Assembly: GCF_033807715.1 (NCBI RefSeq)
Contig: NC_084599.1
Span: 7,577,125-7,641,124 of the forward strand
Reading direction: 5' to 3'
DNA: 64,000 nt
Source: Cololabis saira
Taxonomy: Eukaryota > Chordata > Actinopteri > Beloniformes > Belonidae
The position numbers and the translations under genes are program-made. The notes beneath the pieces are model-generated. The model worked only from the letters and a program-made list of their open reading frames with translations. It ran no database searches and was not told the DNA's origin. Shown here in pieces: positions 51,239-62,085 of the stretch (positions are counted from its first letter, which is position 1; every line of letters starts with the position of its first letter).

Positions 51239-52093
51239 GGGCCTGATTTACTAAAGGTTTGCGTGCGTAAAAACGTGTGCAAACTTGACATCACCCGCAA
51301 ACCAATGTGCAAGCTGATCTACTAACAGCGTGCAAAGAGGACTGCGTCTCTCAAAGCACACGCTATTCATTTAGTACTCTTGCCCTGATGAATAATCAAA
51401 ATGGGGCGTACCCACCAGAAAGCGCTAAATACTGGAAATACTGCAAATAGGTTCATTTACCACACGCAATGAGATTTACCAAGCCTAAAAGTAATTGTGG
51501 GGATTGTGATTGCGTCTGTATTTAATACGTTGGAAAGGAAGGTGCTAATCTGCCCAGCATTACGCACCGATGGCTGCTGTTATTGTGGCAAGGAGGCGAC
51601 ATCGCCAAAATCAAAGAATACGCAGAGAGAGAGTCTTTATTCTGCTGCATGCTATTTTAAAAATGGTTGCACAAGTTTTATTAAAGGCCACTTTTTCTTT
51701 AGTTCTTCGCCTTATATCTTGCCACCTTCTTTAAACCTCATCTGCCGTTCTTTTTTTGTGTTACCAACTGCATTTATTCTATCGCAGATTTTCTCCGATA
51801 TTGCGTTTCTTTTGGTAATGTTTAAATTTCTTTGCTGTAGTTCATGAATGTGTTTATTTGCCTCTTCCACTAATATCTCTAACTCCAACTCGTCAAATTT
51901 CATTTTGCGCTTGCGACTATCCTGCTTTCCATCCAGACTCTCCATGGCGCAAACCGTAAGACGCGCAACACCTCATTTAAATACTGCGGTTTGCACCTGT
52001 TATCAATTGCGCGAGCATTCTTAGTTGATCACCCGCAAAACACACAACAACAGCACGTGCAAACTTTTTCAGTGCACACGCAATTTAGTACTC
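51239..52093 (-). mobile_element. PIF-Harbinger-type element with Myb/SANT-like gene remnant, copy B (one end missing)
   Basis: Left terminus gggcctgatttactaa as in copy A. The right 25 bases or so of copy A are absent. The minus-strand frame 51712-51945 (77 codons) runs MESLDGKQDSRKRKMKFDEL and on through NITKRNAISEKICDRINAVG, which is the start of a Myb/SANT-like domain with its conserved basic, Leu- and Trp-poor N-terminal helix region. It then hits a stop. Confidence 0.65.
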
Positions 52094-52149
52094 ATGTCAA
52101 TTCTTCGTGTGACATTAAACCTTTTTTTTCTCTTCTGTTTCTTCCTTTT

Positions 52150-52766
52150 TTAGGCCAGTTGAGAAGGACTGAGGTTGAGAGACTGGAGCTTTCTTTTCCT
52201 CTCATATCTTTTTATTTAACCTTGGGGTTTTTTTTGTTTTTTTTTTCAATAAAGCTTTTGGGACTGACCAATTTGCTCCACCCGCGCCGCAAGAAGGAAC
52301 GCTACCGCAGGTCCTTCATCCCGACAGCCATCACACTTTACAACAACCAACTCTAGTCATTCAAGTGCAATAACCTGCTTTCTGAAAGCAAATATGTATA
52401 CAGATTTTATGGTCAGCATTTTTGTAAATTGCTTTCCCTTCAAGTAATGGCTCACGTCACTCCACAAGTATAGTTTAAAAGTGCAATAACCTTCTCTCTC
52501 TCAATACATCACTGGTATTTTTGTCTCTTTGCACATGTATATATTATTCGTTTTTCCGGTTTAGTATTTCTTTTGTACATTGCTCATTTTTTATATTGCT
52601 CTTTTTAATTACTTAGCTATTTATTGTTTTTGTTTTTTTTAGGATAGGCTATACTTTTTTATACCTTTTCATACTTTTGTGTATATTTTGTAAAAATTGT
52701 TGACCGTGTGTATGTTTGCTGCTGCACAAGTGAATTTCCCCTCTGGGGGATCAATAAAGTTTATTC
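52150..52766 (+). pseudogene. LINE 3' end with last codons of ORF2 and 3' UTR
   Basis: The frame ending at 52356 reads LLHPRRKKERYRRSFIPTAI, then TLYNNQL and stop. This is the classic C-terminus of L2/CR1-group fish LINEs. The 3' UTR ends gaatttcccctctgggggat, then caataaagtttattc, followed by a pentanucleotide tail. 5'-truncated, as usual for LINEs. Confidence 0.7.
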
Positions 52767-52823
52767 TATTCTATTCTATTCTATTCTATTCTATTCTATT
52801 CTATTCTATTCTATTCTATTATA
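52767..52823. repeat. (TTCTA)n tail of the LINE
   Basis: About eleven TTCTA units directly after the LINE 3' end, the normal tail of this type of element. Confidence 0.95.
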
Positions 52824-53429
52824 TTCCCATTTAAAGCTATAGTACTTTTGTATTAGAGCATCTGCATTTTTATACACACAAAAACAGCTTCTTTCCCACT
52901 GCCTCTCTGGATCAGTGGCATCATCCCCACTTTCACCTGCACAACACATACTTGCATCACTTTGCAACCAACATGCCACTCCACGTGCACTTGTATTGAT
53001 CTTTTGTCTAATTCATATATTTGTTTTGTATACTGTGTTGGAATCAGACCCAAAGTTTGCAACGTTTAGGGAACGTTTAGTGTAACCAAAATCTAACCTT
53101 CCCGCAACCAGACATTAAACAAACTCTCCAGCGGAACCAAAACCTAACGTTCTCGGAACCCGAACCGAACCTTCCCAGACCGTGTTGGCACCCATAAATC
53201 GTTATCTGGGTTCTGGACCTCAGTTGGGCTTATTTTTAAATCCAAAACTTGATGAGTATGATCATAACCCGTCTGGTACTATACTGTATTTTATAACTTC
53301 AATCCGGCCGTCATGACTGACATGGTTTCGTCTGCATCTCATTCCTAAATATTCCAGGTAGCCTATCAGGTGGGATTTTTAGATGTGACTAGCATCTGTT
53401 CTGGTGCTGGGACCGTGAAAGTGAAGGTT
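52824..53429. other. Presumed intron sequence with AACGTT-rich repeat piece
   Basis: 53055-53190 repeats aacgtt/ggaac motifs like 49195-49330; it is probably the end of an unclassified fish DNA element. The rest is unremarkable. Confidence 0.3.
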
Positions 53430-53659
53430 GTTGTTGTCAGTACTGGGGTTGAGGGGGGATGAGGGGGGATGAGGGGGGATGGCATCCCCCCTGAAATAAA
53501 ACGGTCCAAATCATCCCCCTGTAAAACTGCCATCCCCCCTTTCCATCCCTTATGTCATTTCATCAATGAATGTGGTTTTACTGCTATTTCAACATTTAGA
53601 GTCATCACCAGAAAAATAACTTATTTGACAATTTTCACCTGTTTCAAGTAAACTTTCAC

Positions 53660-53758
53660 TTGAAATAAGTAGGAAAATCTGCCAGTGGGACAAGATTTAT
53701 CTTCTCATTACAAGCAAAAAAATCTTGTTCCACTGGCAGATTTTTCTACTTATTTCAG
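53660..53758. repeat. Palindromic segment inside the hAT element
   Basis: The arm gaaataagtaggaaaatctg near 53660 and its near-complement near 53757 are separated by a short A-rich loop; the two halves match closely over about 40 bases. Confidence 0.75.
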
Positions 53759-53825
53759 GTGAAAATCGACTTGACAGTGGATGTCACCTCCAAAACAAAA
53801 AAAAAAAAAAAAAAACTCACTGGGC

Positions 53826-54117
<292 letters not shown>

Positions 54118-54604
54118 AATATAGTAATAATGCAAATATATATGCCTTAGCTTTTTACCGGCATGGTATCAACCATTAATATGTGTACAGACAAGGTAAA
54201 AAAAAAGAAAAAAAAGAAAATCTACTATAAACAGGTGAAAATCTTTGTTTTTTCTGGTGATGAGTCTTGTTTTAAGTGTAATGGGATTTATTTTACTAAA
54301 ATGAGACATTTTAACTAGAAATAAGACAAATATTCTTGTTAGGATATTGAGTTTTTGCAGTGATCCTTTTTATTGTTGTGTTTTGATGTATTTGATGTAA
54401 GCCCAGTGGATATTTAAAGCTTACAGAAGGCTGCATTTAACTGCTGCTATGTCATTCCTGCAGTATTTCTGCAGGTGTTTTGGTCACTGCTATTATTTGT
54501 AATATATTATATTATTTGTAATCAGCACAAATTATCTGTCCCCATATGATCAAATCCACCATCCCCCCTGATTTTTATTTACAACTCGAGTACTGGTTGT
54601 TGTT

Positions 54605-54960
54605 GTTGTTGTTGTGCAGCAGCTCAGACCGGCTCCATCATCCATGGCCGGTGCTCGGATGTCCGTGAGGCCGCGAACGCAGCACCAGAACCTGCCGTCG
54701 GAACCGACACCAGAGAACCGGAGCGGTTCCGTCTCGTTATTCCAGCTGACCCGGTTTCAGTTTCATCCTGACGCCAGGGAGGCTGCTAGCGCTACCGGGC
54801 CTTTACTACCGGCGTTACCGGTGATTAGTGGAGCAGTAGAACCGGAACCGGGCCGGAGATACGCACCTTCGGGAGGTTCTGGTCCGGTTATGAGGCCAGC
54901 GGGACCGACAGCGGGACCGAGCCGCGCCTCCTGCTACTCGCCATGTTGAGCTGACATGGA
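54605..54960 (-). promoter_or_regulatory. CpG-rich block, candidate lrrc8d promoter and first non-coding exon
   Basis: A sharp switch to CpG- and CCGG-rich unique sequence between AT-rich repeats. On the minus strand an ATGGCG core (YY1-like, common just downstream of vertebrate CpG-island start sites) lies at 54944-54939. A good donor context, AAG|GTGCGT, has GT at 54866-54865. lrrc8d needs an upstream non-coding exon on this strand and no other CpG-rich unique block lies between it and lrrc8c. The assignment is inference. A 111-codon plus-strand frame across the block has no recognisable domain and is probably an effect of the composition. Confidence 0.45.
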
Positions 54961-55019
54961 GCCGTCCTGCTCCTCCCGCTGCAGTGTAAGAGGATTAGAC
55001 ACTAGACACCCCTCTGAGG

Positions 55020-55290
55020 AACATGGACCCGTCCTGGACCAGGGGATGGAGGGGGGAGATACCGGGGGACAGGGAGGGGGTGAGGGCATCAGCTGGGCCC
55101 GGGGGCCCGGGACAGGGGGGATTGGAGGCCGGGGGCATCAGAGCAGGGCGAGGGGAAGATGGGGCAAGGGCACCGGGACGGGGTTGAGGGGGGACGGGGG
55201 TGAGGGGGGACGGGGGTATCAGCTGCAGGACTGGGGGATGGGGATGGGGACTAGGACGGAAAGGGGACGGGGGGACCGCAGCGGGGGGAC
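55020..55290 (+). repeat. G-rich degenerate minisatellite
   Basis: Irregular units of GGGGACGGGGG and ggtgagggcatcagctgg type. Many runs of four to seven G give strong G-quadruplex potential on the plus strand. Related units reappear at 56590-56740 beyond the interspersed repeat. Confidence 0.75.
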
Positions 55291-56440
55291 TGGGATTCAA
55301 TTCAATTCAATTCAATTGTATTTATATAGCGTCTAATACAACAAAAGTTGTCTCTAGATCAGGGGTGTCAAACTCATTTTGCTTGGCGGGCCAGATGTTA
55401 CAAATTTTTTTTCTTGCGGGCCGCAAGCTCAAAATAACAAAAATGGTGCTAATTTTTTTTTTCTAATTCTTTTTTTTTACTATTGTTATCTAATCCAATA
55501 TCAGTTTAGTTAATTTTAAAGGAAATATGCACTTTGTTTACACTCTAATTATGTAAAATATATTTCTTCAGGATCTTTTCTTGAAATTTCTCGTTTTCTT
55601 TTCAAATTATGTAAGATACCTTTAATATCATTTTACAAAGATAAACAGAAACAAGTATGTTTTTTTATATTTCGCTTTTTTATAGGAAATTAAAAGCAAA
55701 ATCTTTCTTATTACATCCGAGTGTTTCTTTGTGATTTAGAGATTTTTCCAGTACAATTAAGTGTATTTATTTTTAAAAATTGGCGCGGATATTTACGCCA
55801 GTGTGCCGAAAAAGTCAGCACTTCTTTTAACTGTTTTACTTTGTCACTATCCTCGTATTCAAAACTGAAATTCTCTGAATAAATATCTTCTATCAACTTT
55901 TTTTAGCAGTGATATTTTTCCTGCGAAAATATATAATAGTAGTCAGTTAATAAAAATAAACAACCATCTACAAAGAAATAAAATTGGCAAATGCATTCTA
56001 GAAAACTAAAAAAATTTCAAAAACAGCTCTCTTTGTGGAATAACGATGGATTTGTAGAAGAAATATATTATCGGATATGCTGCGATTCATGGCAATTATT
56101 TATGCCTTCCTTTTTAGTAAATTAACATTTATTTTTTTTGCGTTGGAAACTTCTTGCGGGCCGCATGAAAATCTCTCTCGGGCCGCATGCAGCCCACGGG
56201 CCGCACATTTGACACCCCTGCTCTAGACGCTTTCCAGAGACCCATACCCAGAACATAAACCCCCGAGCAGTTATTACATAAACAATGGCAGGTAAAAACT
56301 CCCCTAGTGGGAGAAAAACCTTAAGCCAAACAGTGGCAAGGAAAAACTCCCCTATAGGAGGGAAGAAACCTTGAGCAGGACCTGGATCATAAGGGGGGAC
56401 CCTCCTGCCGAGGGCCAGACTGGGGGTCGGGGACGGCAAC
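55291..56440 (+). mobile_element. Fish dispersed repeat split by a hAT element
   Basis: Starts with TTCAA repeats and attgtatttatatagcgtc, and after the insertion continues with ggcaggtaaaaactcccc and ggaagaaaccttgagcagga. These phrases belong to a high-copy fish repeat of uncertain class. The two halves join cleanly once 55360-56220 is removed. Confidence 0.65.
55360..56220. mobile_element. hAT-type element inserted in another repeat
   Basis: Termini caggggtgtcaaactcattt and, from the right, caggggtgtcaaatgtgcgg. The flanks are CTCTAGAT (55352-55359) and CTCTAGAC (56221-56228), 7 of 8 matching. Interior about 860 bases, AT-rich, with no transposase domain visible. Subterminal gcgggccgcaag phrases occur at both ends. 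A very common vertebrate family. Confidence 0.85.
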
Positions 56441-56770
56441 AGCACAGCAGGCAGGTGGAAGCAGCAACGGGATGACCGGGGGTGGGGACCGCAGGCCAGC
56501 ATGCAGCTCCGAAGCTCCGGCCCAATCAGGAAGTCCCAGGTTGGGGTGCAGGGTCGGGGAAAGGTTGAGAAGGGGCAGGGCCAGGGAGAGGAGATGGGAG
56601 GGACCGGGGACTGTCGGACTGGGGCACCGTGACGGGGGGGTGAGAGCATCAGCTGGGGGACGGGGGGGAAGAGGGGACGAGGGCATTGGTGGGAGGACTG
56701 GGCACTGGCATCAGCAGCGGGATGGGGGGACAGCAGGACGGCTGCAGGACGTGGACCTGCCTTCACATGA
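56441..56770 (+). repeat. G-rich degenerate minisatellite, second block
   Basis: Runs of G with gacgggggg and gagagcatcagctgggggac units like those before the repeat at 55.0-55.3 kb. A 224-codon minus-strand and a 133-codon plus-strand frame here reflect the composition. Confidence 0.65.
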
Positions 56771-57429
56771 TCCACCTGTCCACTCGTCCTCACCACCTTC
56801 AGTCCGGATGTGGACGGATGTTCGGTCGGTGGTGAAGCTGTTAATACTTAATTCACAGTTCAGTTCAGCTTAATAACATGTTATTTAGCTGAACTAAGTC
56901 ACATTATTATCACATAGCTTAATAAAACAGTATTCATATTATGCAAACGCTTCACTATATATTAATAAAGCCTTATTGGATAGAAAAGGAATTAAATGAA
57001 TGTTCAGCATCAAAATGTTCAATTCATTTTCTGTTTGTCATATTTGTCATGTCAAACAGGACTGTCTAAAATAGCCTCTAACACTGATACATGGCATTAA
57101 ACAATGTGCTTTGTCTCTCCAAAAATAACATGAGCAATATTTAAAATAAACAGTTAAATAATCATATTTATTAGAACCTGGATTCTTTTAAACATTTTAT
57201 CACTATCTGAATAATAATATGCATAAACGTGCTGACGTGTTGATGGAAATACATCCTGGAAGAAAAACAACTACTTGGCATTAGGATTCATCCCGTTCTC
57301 AGACATAAGATGTAGAACATTAACGGTTTCATTAAACCTATTTAAATGATGGTAGTCAGTTATTCACTGGTCCTGAGGCCGATGGAGAGCCGTGGCACGT
57401 GTGCAATATTGGCTATTCATGCAAGATCG
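56771..57429. other. Non-coding sequence between lrrc8c and lrrc8d
   Basis: AT-rich and unique; nothing recognised. Confidence 0.3.
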
Positions 57430-57687
57430 GAAAGCTACGACGGAGTATTAGGGCCAAAATAAGACAACAAAAAATTGGAAATTACGAGAATAAAGTCATA
57501 ATATTGTGAGAATAAAGTCGTAATATTACAAGAATAAAGTCGTAATATTATGAGAATAAAGTTGTAATGTTGAGAGAATAAAGTCGTAATATTACAAGAA
57601 TAAAGTCGTAATATGACGAGAATAAAGTCGTAATTTTGAGAACTCTAACAGGAAGAGCACATACGTTTTGTGGAAGAGGAGCTGTCT

Positions 57688-58197
57688 GGTATAATACAGT
57701 ATAGTATATTATAGTACAGTATAGTATAGTACAGTATAGTATAGTATAGTATAGTATTGTATAGTACAGTATAGTATAGTATAGTATAGTATAGTATAGT
57801 AATGTATAGTATAGTATAGTATAGTAATGTATAGTATAGTATAGTACAGTATAGTATAGTATAGTATACTATACTGTACTATACTATAGTATACTACACT
57901 ATAGTATAGTATACTATAGTATAGTAAAGTATAGTATATTATAATATAGTATAGTATAGTACAGTATAGTATATTATAGTGTACTATACTATAGTATACT
58001 ACACTATAGTATAGTATACTATAGTATAGTAAAGTATAGTATATTATAATATAGTATAGTATACTATAGTATAGTACAGTATAGTATAATATAGTATAGT
58101 ACAGTATAGTATACTATAGTACAGTATAGTATAGTATAATATAGTATAGTACAGTATAGTATAGTATAATATAATATAGTATAGTATAGTATAGTAG
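57688..58197. repeat. AGTAT pentanucleotide array with inverted and higher-order segments
   Basis: About 500 bases of AGTAT-type units. Segments of the opposite orientation (ACTAT) create local palindromes. An approximately 84-base segment starting gtactatactatag at 57876 recurs at 57981, a 105-base period. Confidence 0.95.
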
Positions 58198-58477
58198 TGG
58201 TGACTGCGGTGATTCCATCTGCTTCCATTCAAAGAGGTTTTGTTGTTTCTCAGGAAACAATGAGGACGATCATAAAGATTTTCCTCTTCCACAAAAGACG
58301 CAATTTCTTCCAAGTCTGTGTGGTTCCTTCTTCCAAATAGACGCAGTCGTTTGCACAAACTGTTTAAGTCCTTATACTGACAATAATTCGACGCTGATGT
58401 GCCAAAAGATTAAGTATTTCCTTATTTGTGAAACCGATACCAAAATATAACTTCACAAGATGCTCAATATTCCTCAT
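58197..58477 (-). pseudogene. N-terminal fragment of an integrase-like transposase
   Basis: From ATG at 58477 the frame reads MRNIEHLVKLYFGIGFTNKE, then ILNLLAHQRRIIVSIRT. A one-base deletion near 58360 shifts it to CKRLRLFGRRNHTDLEE and IASFVEEEN. This matches the helix-turn-helix start of a family of large fish proteins with a retroviral-integrase-type catalytic core. The catalytic part is absent; the AGTAT array replaces it. Not functional. Confidence 0.6.
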
Positions 58478-58684
58478 TTTAACACAGGGAGAAGACTGCT
58501 CTTCCTTCCTTTATTCTCGTAATACTACAACTTTATTCTCATAATATTACAACTTTATTCTCGTAATATTACGACTTTATTCTCGCAACATTATGACTTT
58601 ATTCTCATAATATTATGACTTTATTCTCGTAATTTCCCATTTTATTTGTCTTAGTTTTGGCCCTAATACTCTGTCGTAGAAAGC

Positions 58685-59084
58685 AAATCCAGTGAGGTAC
58701 TCATAAAAATCTTGATAGACACTTGAGACTTCTTGAACAAAATAATAAACATGAACAAATAAAAAAACGTGAACAAATAAAAAGCTGCAGCTTATAACTG
58801 TGGGATAAACCATGGGTAAGGATAAGCATGGGTTCCTCTGAACAGCTGATCAGCAAGCACATGAACTCCCAGCTGAGCGCGCTCGTGCTCATGCTCGTGC
58901 AGCATCATCGGGTCAGATGACGCATCACCGCTCCCCCCACTGACCCACGACACCAACACGTCCAGCTGTCCTCACACAGAAAGATGCACCACAGGAGTTT
59001 ATATAAACCCTATTATCACATCCAGATCTCAGTTACAAAAAAAACTATTTCACCTACTCAACATGATTACCAACTTTAAAAAAA
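58685..59084. other. Spacer downstream of lrrc8c
   Basis: Unique sequence with no repeat or frame of note. Confidence 0.3.
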
Positions 59085-59815
59085 ATCTGTTTATTAAAAT
59101 AGGCCTTATTCATGTACACTTTAACATAGTCCTCTCAGTTTAATGCACTTTAAATGGTCAGATTTCTACAATACATAATTAATAATCAAAGTTATTATCT
59201 ATACACTTTTTCCCTTGTTTCCCCTGCTGTGTGCCGTGTGAATTAACAATCCTCTGAAAGAAACATGAAGTGTATACATATATAATACAATTTAAGGCTT
59301 CTGCCCTACACCTACTTGAAGTAAGGTCTTCAGGTTAGATGGACATTTGTTTATCAAAATATACGACGGAACAAAGACGGTAATGGTGACTGGAAGGACC
59401 TGTTTGACATCAAGGAAATATTCCCATTTCATTCCAAGAGAAAGCGGAGAAAAATAGATGTATCTCTCGTCTCTGTGTCAGGAGCTCCAGCCGGATACTA
59501 GCTCAGCACACCGACAGCAAAGGGAAAACGTTTGCCGGGCTCCAGTGTTTACTGTTCAAAGTTTAATGTGCAGGGATGAGATAAATATGAACTTTATGTA
59601 AAAGAGCAAATGTCCTAAAATGATGAGTCCTTTAAAAAGGATTTGCTGCTCAATAACGAGTCCCTGCTGTGGCCACTAAGTATTGCAATATACAGGTACT
59701 GTCCTTTTAAAAAAAAAACAACTCCTTACAGTAGTGTACTTGAATGTTATAATGACTTTATAGAAAAGAAATGGTCTGGTTTGAACAGCAGGCACAGTGG
59801 CTAGTGTAAGGCCTC
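59085..59815 (-). other. lrrc8c: Probable lrrc8c 3' UTR with poly(A) signal
   Basis: Non-coding sequence follows the lrrc8c stop. On the minus strand an AATAAA hexamer lies at 59095-59090, giving a 3' UTR of roughly 720 bases. No competing repeat is seen inside. The exact cleavage site cannot be fixed from sequence alone. Confidence 0.4.
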
Positions 59816-62065
59816 TCACTCAGCCTTCATTTGGTCCCTGACATCCGAAGGCAGAGTCTCAAACAGTATCTCCTCCACCATAAGGCCACTGCGCTTCAAA
59901 GCACTACAACAACCCAGCTCCTGCGGCAGAACCTCAAAGTGGTTGCCCTTCAGTTCCAGGAAGGTCAGCAGAGCTAGGTAGGAAATTTTGGGCGAGAGCG
60001 TCGAGAGCGAGTTCTTGCCCAGCTTCAAGGTTTTGAGCTTTTTGCAGAAGAACAGTTCATCTGGGAGGTTCTCGATCTTGTTGCAACTGACCGAGAAGTA
60101 CTGCAGGCTCTGCAGGACTCCGATCTCCGGGGGGATGAACCGGATGTCGTTGTGGGAGAGGTCCAGGTGGCGCAGCTTGTTGCACAGGAACAGGTGAGAG
60201 GGCAGTATCTCAATCTTGTTGTGGCTGAAGTAGAGGCGCTCCAGGCTGCCCAGTTTCTTGATGTGCTCGGGGATGTACATGATGCCGTTGTGCCAAAGCT
60301 TGAGGCTTGTGAGCTTTCGTAGATGCTGGAAGCTGACGATCTCCTCTATAGAGCGAAGGCTGTTCTCTTTCAGGTCCAGCTCTTGCAGGCTTGTCAAGCT
60401 GAAGATTGCGTGCGGGATGCGCTCCAGGTCACAGTGCACCAGCTCCAGCTCGATCAGGTTGGTCATCTTTTTCAAATTGTTGAGCATCACCAGCTTGGTG
60501 CCGTCGTTGTGTAAGTAGAGCCTCTGCAGGTGGCTGGACACGTCCACGGTTGATTGGGGGATCTTGCTCAAATTGCTTTTAAGGGACAGCGTTTTCAGAG
60601 ACTTCATCTCCCGCAGAGACTCCAGGACGATGTTCTTGGAGGCGTCGGGACTGAGGGACCCGGTGAGGTACAGCTCCTCCAGGTTCCTCAGACCGTATAT
60701 CCAGTTGGGGAGTTCCCGGTTATCGTCAAACTTAATGCGAAGCACTTTCAGGTTGTCTTTGAGGAAGGAGGTAGCGGTGGTGTGCAACTTGAGGGAGCAC
60801 TGGTACAGAGACAGCTCCCGGAGGTGCTCCAGCTGGCAGATCGAGGCAGATATGGTGACGTTGTTGATGATCTCCAGCTTGAGGGACTGAAGCTCCGCCA
60901 GCTCGAAGACGGTGTCGGGTAAACCGGGGAGCATGAACAGCTGCAGTTCCAGTCGGTTGTTGGTGTTGGTCTGCAGCCTCTGGCGCAGCTTCTCCACCGT
61001 CCATTCGTGGTTGAGATTCAGTTGCTTCAGTTTGTTCTCACTGACTTCTGAGAGAAAGACTGCGAATCGCTTGGAATACAGCGGGTCGTACTGATCGATC
61101 ATGTGCAGCATGAAGGCAAAGTCGTTTTTGACATCCGGGATGTCGTTGATGCCCGTTTCCTGCCGTACGTACTCAAAGGAATACTCTTTAAGTGAGCGGT
61201 AAAACAGCCAGTAGGAGGTGTAGAGACTCGTGAATCCATAGACGGCCACCAGGAACAGGTAGCAATAGGACAGCTTGGAAAACAGATGAGCCATGGTGTG
61301 ATTACACTGAAACTTGTCGTAGCCGGTCATGTCCTGGATGTCAACGCTGCACCGTACCTCATTCTTCACTTTATAGACTAGAGAGCTGTTATAGGCGATG
61401 ATCAGGAGGAATTTGAATACCTTGAAAACAGTCTGGCGAACATACATGCGGTACAGGATGTCTCCTTCTTCCACATGGATCCTGAACTTCTTCACTTTTT
61501 CAAAAAGAGCTTTAGCTTGTTCGCCCTCTTTTTTGTCGAGAACACTTGCCGATGGTTTGTCGACCACAACCTTTTCTGGGATGGACCGGAGCGACTGCGT
61601 GTGCTCCATATTGCCTTCTCCAGGGGACACGGCCACGTTGGACCTGGTGGGAGCGCTCTTTTTGTGGTCCTTCTCCTCTGTGTTCTCTCCAGACACCTCG
61701 GACAGAGCTCGAGTGGTCCAGGGAGAGTCAAAGCACTTGCCGAGCATTGAGATGAAATGCTCTATCTTAGAGCTCGAGCCTGGGAACTTGAACCAGAAGT
61801 TGCTGCACACCATGAAAACCAGAGTGTGCATGAGAACCAGGAAGGGGAAGTACTTTGCATACCAGTGCAGAGCCTTCTCATAACACATCTGATTGATAAA
61901 GCTGTACTGTTGAAGGTCCAGATCCGTTTTCAGGCCTGACATTTCTCTCTGCTCGGTGGAGGCGGCGGCCTCCAGAGGAAAGAGTGGCCTCATTTCCTCT
62001 TCGCTGCTGTTGTCTGGATGCAGCGACGATCTCTGAGGAAGGCATATGATTTTATCTTGCATCAC
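59816..62065 (-). CDS. lrrc8c: LRRC8C, volume-regulated anion channel subunit (last coding exon, 5' part missing)
   Basis: A 749-codon exon ending in TGA. It starts with GTG-ATG directly after a splice acceptor, matching the Val-Met-Gln-Asp-Lys that follows membrane segment 1 in LRRC8C. The first about 46 residues (N terminus and first membrane segment) belong to an upstream exon beyond 64000; no matching exon is visible in 62066-64000. LRRC8C is a VRAC subunit that assembles with LRRC8A and shapes its conductance and inactivation (family knowledge). Seen, numbered within this exon: conserved cysteines 8, 61, 239 and 254; membrane segments near 71-92, 213-231 and 264-288; leucine-rich repeats about 370-735. 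Leu51 (context LDLQQY) sits at the pore constriction, which is the LRRC8C state. The frame is intact. Total length of about 795 residues fits the family (human about 803, from memory). Confidence 0.96.
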   Translation of the reverse strand: MMQDKIICLPQRSSLHPDNSSEEEMRPLFPLEAAASTEQREMSGLKTDLDLQQYSFINQMCYEKALHWYAKYFPFLVLMHTLVFMVCSNFWFKFPGSSSKIEHFISMLGKCFDSPWTTRALSEVSGENTEEKDHKKSAPTRSNVAVSPGEGNMEHTQSLRSIPEKVVVDKPSASVLDKKEGEQAKALFEKVKKFRIHVEEGDILYRMYVRQTVFKVFKFLLIIAYNSSLVYKVKNEVRCSVDIQDMTGYDKFQCNHTMAHLFSKLSYCYLFLVAVYGFTSLYTSYWLFYRSLKEYSFEYVRQETGINDIPDVKNDFAFMLHMIDQYDPLYSKRFAVFLSEVSENKLKQLNLNHEWTVEKLRQRLQTNTNNRLELQLFMLPGLPDTVFELAELQSLKLEIINNVTISASICQLEHLRELSLYQCSLKLHTTATSFLKDNLKVLRIKFDDNRELPNWIYGLRNLEELYLTGSLSPDASKNIVLESLREMKSLKTLSLKSNLSKIPQSTVDVSSHLQRLYLHNDGTKLVMLNNLKKMTNLIELELVHCDLERIPHAIFSLTSLQELDLKENSLRSIEEIVSFQHLRKLTSLKLWHNGIMYIPEHIKKLGSLERLYFSHNKIEILPSHLFLCNKLRHLDLSHNDIRFIPPEIGVLQSLQYFSVSCNKIENLPDELFFCKKLKTLKLGKNSLSTLSPKISYLALLTFLELKGNHFEVLPQELGCCSALKRSGLMVEEILFETLPSDVRDQMKAE

Positions 62066-62085
62066 CTACAGCAAAATATAAGGAA
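62066..62085 (-). other. lrrc8c: Splice acceptor of the lrrc8c last coding exon
   Basis: On the minus strand the sequence tttgctgtag ends at 62066, directly before the GTG-ATG of the exon. The reading frame enters in phase 0, consistent with the known LRRC8C gene structure, in which a first coding exon carries the N terminus and first membrane helix. Confidence 0.85.

Larger units (their letters stand above)
57436..58678 (-). mobile_element. IS3EU-like DNA transposon derivative with 6-bp target duplication
   Basis: Long inverted repeats of about 180-210 bases begin tacgacggagtattagggcc at the left and tacgacagagtattagggcc from the right. The flanks are GAAAGC on both sides (57430-57435, 58679-58684). 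Each arm carries 6-8 copies of an aataaagtcgtaatatta unit. Between the arms are an AGTAT array and a fragment of a transposase N-terminus. TAC...GTA ends with a 6-bp duplication match what I recall for the IS3EU superfamily. Confidence 0.65.

Noticed and set aside
54614..54949. 111-codon plus-strand frame in the CpG block
   Set aside because: Open because of GC content; no domain. The minus-strand promoter reading fits the gene context better.
56122..56796. 224-codon minus-strand frame
   Set aside because: Crosses a hAT terminus, a dispersed repeat and a G-rich minisatellite, so it cannot be one gene.
60554..61883. Plus-strand frames of 108-161 codons
   Set aside because: Antisense or shifted-frame shadows of the lrrc8c exon.
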